Notes under the pieces: model-generated
The model's database searches: none
Told to the model about the DNA's origin: nothing
The model's input: the letters and a program-made list of their open reading frames with translations, nothing else
Position numbers and translations under genes: made by a program
NCBI RefSeq assembly: GCF_032911445.1
Contig: NZ_JAWJEJ010000001.1
Coordinates: 2,666,001-2,730,000 of the forward strand
Source of the DNA: Sphingomonas sp. HF-S4
GTDB lineage: Bacteria; Pseudomonadota; Alphaproteobacteria; Sphingomonadales; Sphingomonadaceae
Direction of reading: 5' to 3'
DNA length: 64,000 nt
Shown here: piece after piece, positions 60,916-64,000 of the stretch
Layout of the letters: each line of letters starts with the position of its first letter
Numbering within the stretch: position 1 is the first letter of the stretch

Positions 60916-62151
60916 TCAGCTCGGGCGGAAAAGACGCCCCCGTTCGGCGACTGCGACCGAGACCATCGCGAGCACGCCCATCGCGACGAAGCCGGTATAG
61001 AGCGGCACCGTGGTCCCGTCGAACGACTGGCCGATCTGTGCGCCGATCACCGCGCCGCCCATCGTCGCGACGAAGCCCTGCAGGCTGGAGGCGGTGCCGG
61101 CGATCTCGCCCATCCGCTCCATTGCCATCGCCGAGAAGTTCGACGTGGCAAGGCCGAAGCTCGCCATCATCAGCGCCTGGAGGATCGCGAACGACCAAAG
61201 GTTCTCGTGCCCCGAAAGCGCGACCGCCAAGTGGATCGCGGCGAACAGGATCAACGCCGAAAGCGCAGTGTGCGAGATCCGCCGCGTGCCGATCTTCATA
61301 ACGATCCGCGAGTTGAGGAACGACCCGATCGCCATCGTGCTGGCGACTGCGGCGAAGATGAGCGTGAGCAGCTCGGGCCGGCCGAACACGACGTCCATGA
61401 TCTGCTGGATCGATCCGATGAACCCGAACAGCCCGCCCGAGAGCAGCGCCGCGGCGAGCGTATATCCCACCGCGTAGCGATCACGCAGGACGAGGCCGTA
61501 ATCCGCGAGGATCCGGCTCGGCTGGAGCGACTGGCGATTGGCCGGGTCGAGCGTCTCGGGCATCCGCAACCAGAACCAGGCGACCACCAGCAGCGAGACT
61601 GCGCCCACGCCCCAGAAGATCATCCGCCACGATCCGCCCGCCGACAGCACGCCCTGGCCGAACGCGGGCGCAAAGATCGGCGCGGCCATGAACACGATGA
61701 ACGCCAGGCTCATCACCCGCGCCATCGCCCGGCCCGCGAAGCAATCGCGCACCAGCGCCACCGTCACCACCCGCGCGCCCGCCGCCGCGGTCCCCATCAG
61801 GAAGCGTGAGGCCAGCAGCAGTTCGAAGCTGCCCGAGATCGCCGCCAGCGCACAGGTCAGCGCATAGCTGAACAGCGCGATGCCGAGCACCGGCCGCCGC
61901 CCGAACCGATCCGACAGCGGCCCATAGACCAACTGCGCGATCGCGAAGCCGAGCAGGAACGCGGTGATGACGAACTGGCGGTGATTGGGCTCGGCAACCC
62001 CCAGGCTGTCGCCGATCGCGGGCAGCGCCGGCAGCATCGAATCGATGCCAAGCGCGGTCAGCGCCATCATGGACGCGATCAGCGTCACGAACTCGCCGAA
62101 CCGGAGCGGTGCGCGATTGGCGGAATCGGTGGCGAGGTGCGGCTCGGACAT
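60916..62151 (-). CDS. MFS multidrug exporter, Bcr/CflA type
   Basis: A 411-residue transporter with 12 helices. The family motifs are GIDSMLPALPAIGDSLGV in helix 1, LVYGPLSDRFGRRPVLGIAL in the loop after helix 2 (the MFS G-x-x-x-D-R-x-G-R-R-P), and AGARVVTVALVRDCF. The Bcr/CflA subfamily exports bicyclomycin, chloramphenicol and related drugs by proton antiport. ATG 62151 is used; 62163 is an in-frame alternative with no better ribosome binding site. It is divergent from the oxygenase gene. Confidence 0.93.
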   Translation of the reverse strand: MSEPHLATDSANRAPLRFGEFVTLIASMMALTALGIDSMLPALPAIGDSLGVAEPNHRQFVITAFLLGFAIAQLVYGPLSDRFGRRPVLGIALFSYALTCALAAISGSFELLLASRFLMGTAAAGARVVTVALVRDCFAGRAMARVMSLAFIVFMAAPIFAPAFGQGVLSAGGSWRMIFWGVGAVSLLVVAWFWLRMPETLDPANRQSLQPSRILADYGLVLRDRYAVGYTLAAALLSGGLFGFIGSIQQIMDVVFGRPELLTLIFAAVASTMAIGSFLNSRIVMKIGTRRISHTALSALILFAAIHLAVALSGHENLWSFAILQALMMASFGLATSNFSAMAMERMGEIAGTASSLQGFVATMGGAVIGAQIGQSFDGTTVPLYTGFVAMGVLAMVSVAVAERGRLFRPS

Positions 62152-62282
62152 GGCGGTGCCCATGAAGGATCGGGGCGCGGGCGTCACCCCCAAGCGGCAC
62201 GATTGATCGCCGTCATGCCCGCACCCCCGCTTGTTCGGCAGGGCCCTGCGGGTCTAACTGGACCCAACATACGGAGACTCGC

Positions 62283-63230
62283 ATGCTCGACACCCTCGCT
62301 GAGATCCCGGCGCTTTCGCTGGCCGATCAGCAATCCGATCCCGAAGGCTTCGCGCAAGCCTTCGGCCAGTCCTTCCAGCGCTTCGGCTTCGCCGTGGTGC
62401 GCGATCACGGCATCCCCGACGCGCTGATCGAGCGCGCCTGGGCGATGACCAAGGCGTTCTTCGACCTGCCCGAAGACGTCAAGCGCAGCTATTTCGTCGA
62501 GGGCGGCGGCGGCGCGCGCGGCTATACGCCGTTCAAGACCGAGATCGCCAAGGGCGCCACCCATGTCGATCTCAAGGAATTCTGGCATATCGGCCGCCAG
62601 ATCGCCGCGGGGCATCGCTTCGAGGACAAGATGTCGCCCAACATCTGGCCCGACCAGCCCGAGGGTTTTCGCGAGACCTTCCTCGAGCTGTTCCAGGCGT
62701 TCGACGATGCCGGCGACAAATTGCTCTCGGCAGTGGCGCGCTATCTCGGTCTCGCGCCCGACTGGTTCGATCACGCCGTCAAGGACGGCAATTCGGTACT
62801 GCGCCTGCTCCATTATCCCCCGGTCGACGCCGATGCGCCCGAAGTCCGCGCCGGCGCGCATGAGGACATCAACCTGATCACGCTGCTGCTCGGCGCCGAG
62901 GAAGCCGGGCTGGAGCTGCTCGACCGCGGCGGCACCTGGCTGGCGGTCAAGCCGCCCCAGGGCGCGATGGTGGTCAATGTGGGCGACATGCTCCAGCGCC
63001 TCACCAACCATGTTCTACCCTCGACCACCCACCGCGTGGTCAATCCGCCGCCCGAGCGCCGCGGCCATTCGCGCTATTCGATGCCCTTCTTCCTGCATCC
63101 CGCACCCGATTTCCTGATCAAGGCGCTGCCGAGCTGCGTAACGGCGGAGAACCCGGAGCGCGAACCCCCGATCACCGCGCACGACTATCTCGCCGAGCGC
63201 CTCGCCGAGATCGGGCTGATCAAGAAATAG
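62283..63230 (+). CDS. 2-oxoglutarate/Fe(II)-dependent oxygenase, isopenicillin N synthase family
   Basis: A 315-residue enzyme with the double-stranded beta-helix fold. An N-terminal part (FGFAVVRDHGIP) precedes the iron triad HEDI (His and Asp) near residue 197 and the second His in TTHRVVNPP near residue 251; the RYSMPFF motif (R-x-S) binds 2-oxoglutarate. Such enzymes oxidise a variety of small molecules, and bacterial members of this size include housekeeping types of unknown substrate. Its ATG follows ACGGAGA. The REPIN-like palindrome and hom lie downstream. Confidence 0.9.
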   Translation: MLDTLAEIPALSLADQQSDPEGFAQAFGQSFQRFGFAVVRDHGIPDALIERAWAMTKAFFDLPEDVKRSYFVEGGGGARGYTPFKTEIAKGATHVDLKEFWHIGRQIAAGHRFEDKMSPNIWPDQPEGFRETFLELFQAFDDAGDKLLSAVARYLGLAPDWFDHAVKDGNSVLRLLHYPPVDADAPEVRAGAHEDINLITLLLGAEEAGLELLDRGGTWLAVKPPQGAMVVNVGDMLQRLTNHVLPSTTHRVVNPPPERRGHSRYSMPFFLHPAPDFLIKALPSCVTAENPEREPPITAHDYLAERLAEIGLIKK

Positions 63231-63240
63231 AAAATCTAAT

Positions 63241-63382
63241 TCCCCTCCCTGCAAGGGAGGGGCTAGGGGTGGGTCAGCGGCGGACGGGGCTCGATGCCCC
63301 GGCCGTCGCTTTGTTGTCGGGCGTAGGGCTCGGAGCTTTGCTCCTCGCACCCACCCCCAGCCCCTCCCTTTCAGGTAGGGGA
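63241..63382. repeat. REPIN-like palindrome upstream of hom
   Basis: Arms 63241-63274 and 63349-63382 are inverted copies over 34 bases with about four mismatches; the arm is TCCCCTCCCTGCAAGGGAGG-like, then GGGTGGGT. A 74-base spacer separates them. The arm closely resembles that of the palindrome inside recF. It ends 15 bases before the hom start. Confidence 0.8.
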
Positions 63383-63397
63383 GCAAAAGGGAAAGAA

Positions 63398-64000
63398 ATG
63401 ACCGAACCGCTTCGCATCGCACTCGCCGGCCTGGGAACCGTGGGCGCGGGCGTCATTCGTCTGCTCGACGCGAATGGCGAGTTGATCGCGCGGCGTGCGG
63501 GGCGGCCGATCGAAGTCGTCGCGGTCTCTGCGCGCGATCGCTCCAAGGACCGCGGTGTCGACATCGCCCGGTTCGACTGGATCGACGATCCCGCCGAGCT
63601 CGCCCGCCATCCCAGGGCCGATGTCGTGGTCGAGCTGGTCGGCGGCTCGGACGGCCCCGCACTTGCGCTCGCGCGCGCGACGCTGGCGGCTGGCAAGAGC
63701 TTCGTCACTGCCAACAAGGCGATGATCGCGCATCACGGGCTCGAGCTCGCGCGCGCAGCCGAATCCGCCAATCTCGCGCTCAAGTTCGAAGCCGCGGTCG
63801 CCGGCGGCGTGCCGGTGATCAAGGGTCTCCGGGAAGGCGCCGCCGCCAATGTGATCGGCCGCGTCTACGGCATCCTCAACGGCACTTGCAATTTCATCCT
63901 CTCCAAGATGGAAGCCGAGGGCCGCGACTTCGGCGAAATCCTCAGCGAAGCCCAGGCGCTCGGCTATGCCGAAGCCGATCCCAGCTTCGACATCGACGGC
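63398..64000 (+). CDS. hom: Homoserine dehydrogenase (3'-truncated by the window)
   Basis: The first 201 residues, open to the window edge. The NAD(P)-binding motif GLGTVGAGV is at residue 11, then VVVELVGGS, AGKSFVTANKAMIAHHG and FEAAVAGGVPVIKGLREG with GILNGTCNFILSKM, all conserved in homoserine dehydrogenases. It reduces aspartate semialdehyde to homoserine in threonine/methionine synthesis. ATG 63398 has a GGGAAAG site. The C-terminal ACT region is beyond the window. Confidence 0.95.
   Translation, partial: MTEPLRIALAGLGTVGAGVIRLLDANGELIARRAGRPIEVVAVSARDRSKDRGVDIARFDWIDDPAELARHPRADVVVELVGGSDGPALALARATLAAGKSFVTANKAMIAHHGLELARAAESANLALKFEAAVAGGVPVIKGLREGAAANVIGRVYGILNGTCNFILSKMEAEGRDFGEILSEAQALGYAEADPSFDIDG

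Overview
The window is a stretch of high-GC chromosomal DNA from an alphaproteobacterium, most probably Sphingomonas or a close sphingomonad. The evidence is compositional and gene-content based: strongly G/C-ended codons, an Mrp / HflK-HflC / DegP block, a GyrB of about 850 residues, a lipoprotein-type S8 autotransporter protease, Omp25-like beta-barrels, and dispersed sphingomonad-style palindromes. Nearly all of it is housekeeping or conserved accessory chromosome. I see no prophage, integrase, transposase, CRISPR array, rRNA or tRNA.

Layout. 1-2.2 kb: tail of a small (PepSY-like) gene, then an OmpR-type response regulator and its histidine kinase. 2.2-5.6 kb (minus): flavin-dependent monooxygenase-like protein and S8 autotransporter. 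5.8-9.9 kb (plus): HAD pyrimidine nucleotidase, dapD, a DUF6891-like protein, tryptophan 2,3-dioxygenase and a coupled kynureninase-like enzyme. 9.9-11.3 kb (minus): CoA-binding protein and Mrp/ApbC. 11.4-18.8 kb (plus): hflK-hflC-degP, a HerA-like ATPase with a hairpin over its ribosome binding site, and an OPT transporter. 18.9-23.05 kb (minus): GH130 protein, a large glycosyltransferase, queF. 23.1-27.7 kb (plus): overlapping sseA-metC-mscS, then a GNAT-like acyltransferase.

27.9-34.1 kb (minus): argG followed by three polytopic GT-C-like membrane proteins. 34.2-41.0 kb: a frameshifted DUF1801 gene, a CFA synthase, a molybdopterin oxidoreductase with its cytochrome b, TauE/SafE permease, methyltransferase, rlmN with a coupled LRR-like gene. 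41.2-44.4 kb: DUF4168 protein, histidine phosphatase pair, two tandem outer-membrane barrels. 44.5-53.5 kb: dnaN, a Coq4-like gene, two related exported proteins, recF and gyrB, a loosened version of the classical dnaN-recF-gyrB cluster without dnaA. 53.5-63.4 kb: MpaB-like oxygenase, ppc, thioesterase, MliC-domain lipoprotein, ExbD, YdeI-like protein, a very acidic protein, an MFS exporter and a 2OG-Fe(II) oxygenase. The window ends inside hom.

The most notable observations are structural. A 106-bp palindromic repeat (REPIN-like) lies inside recF and is translated in frame, adding about 36 residues; a relative lies just upstream of hom, and two further palindromic families lie at 27.7 and 38.1 kb, the latter covering the start of the TauE gene. 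Other points of interest are the ribosome-binding-site hairpin before the HerA-like ATPase, a one-base frameshift in the DUF1801 gene, the glycosyltransferase/GH130 pair with a palindromic upstream site, a putative leaderless 67-residue membrane protein, and several small families of unknown function in translationally coupled pairs.
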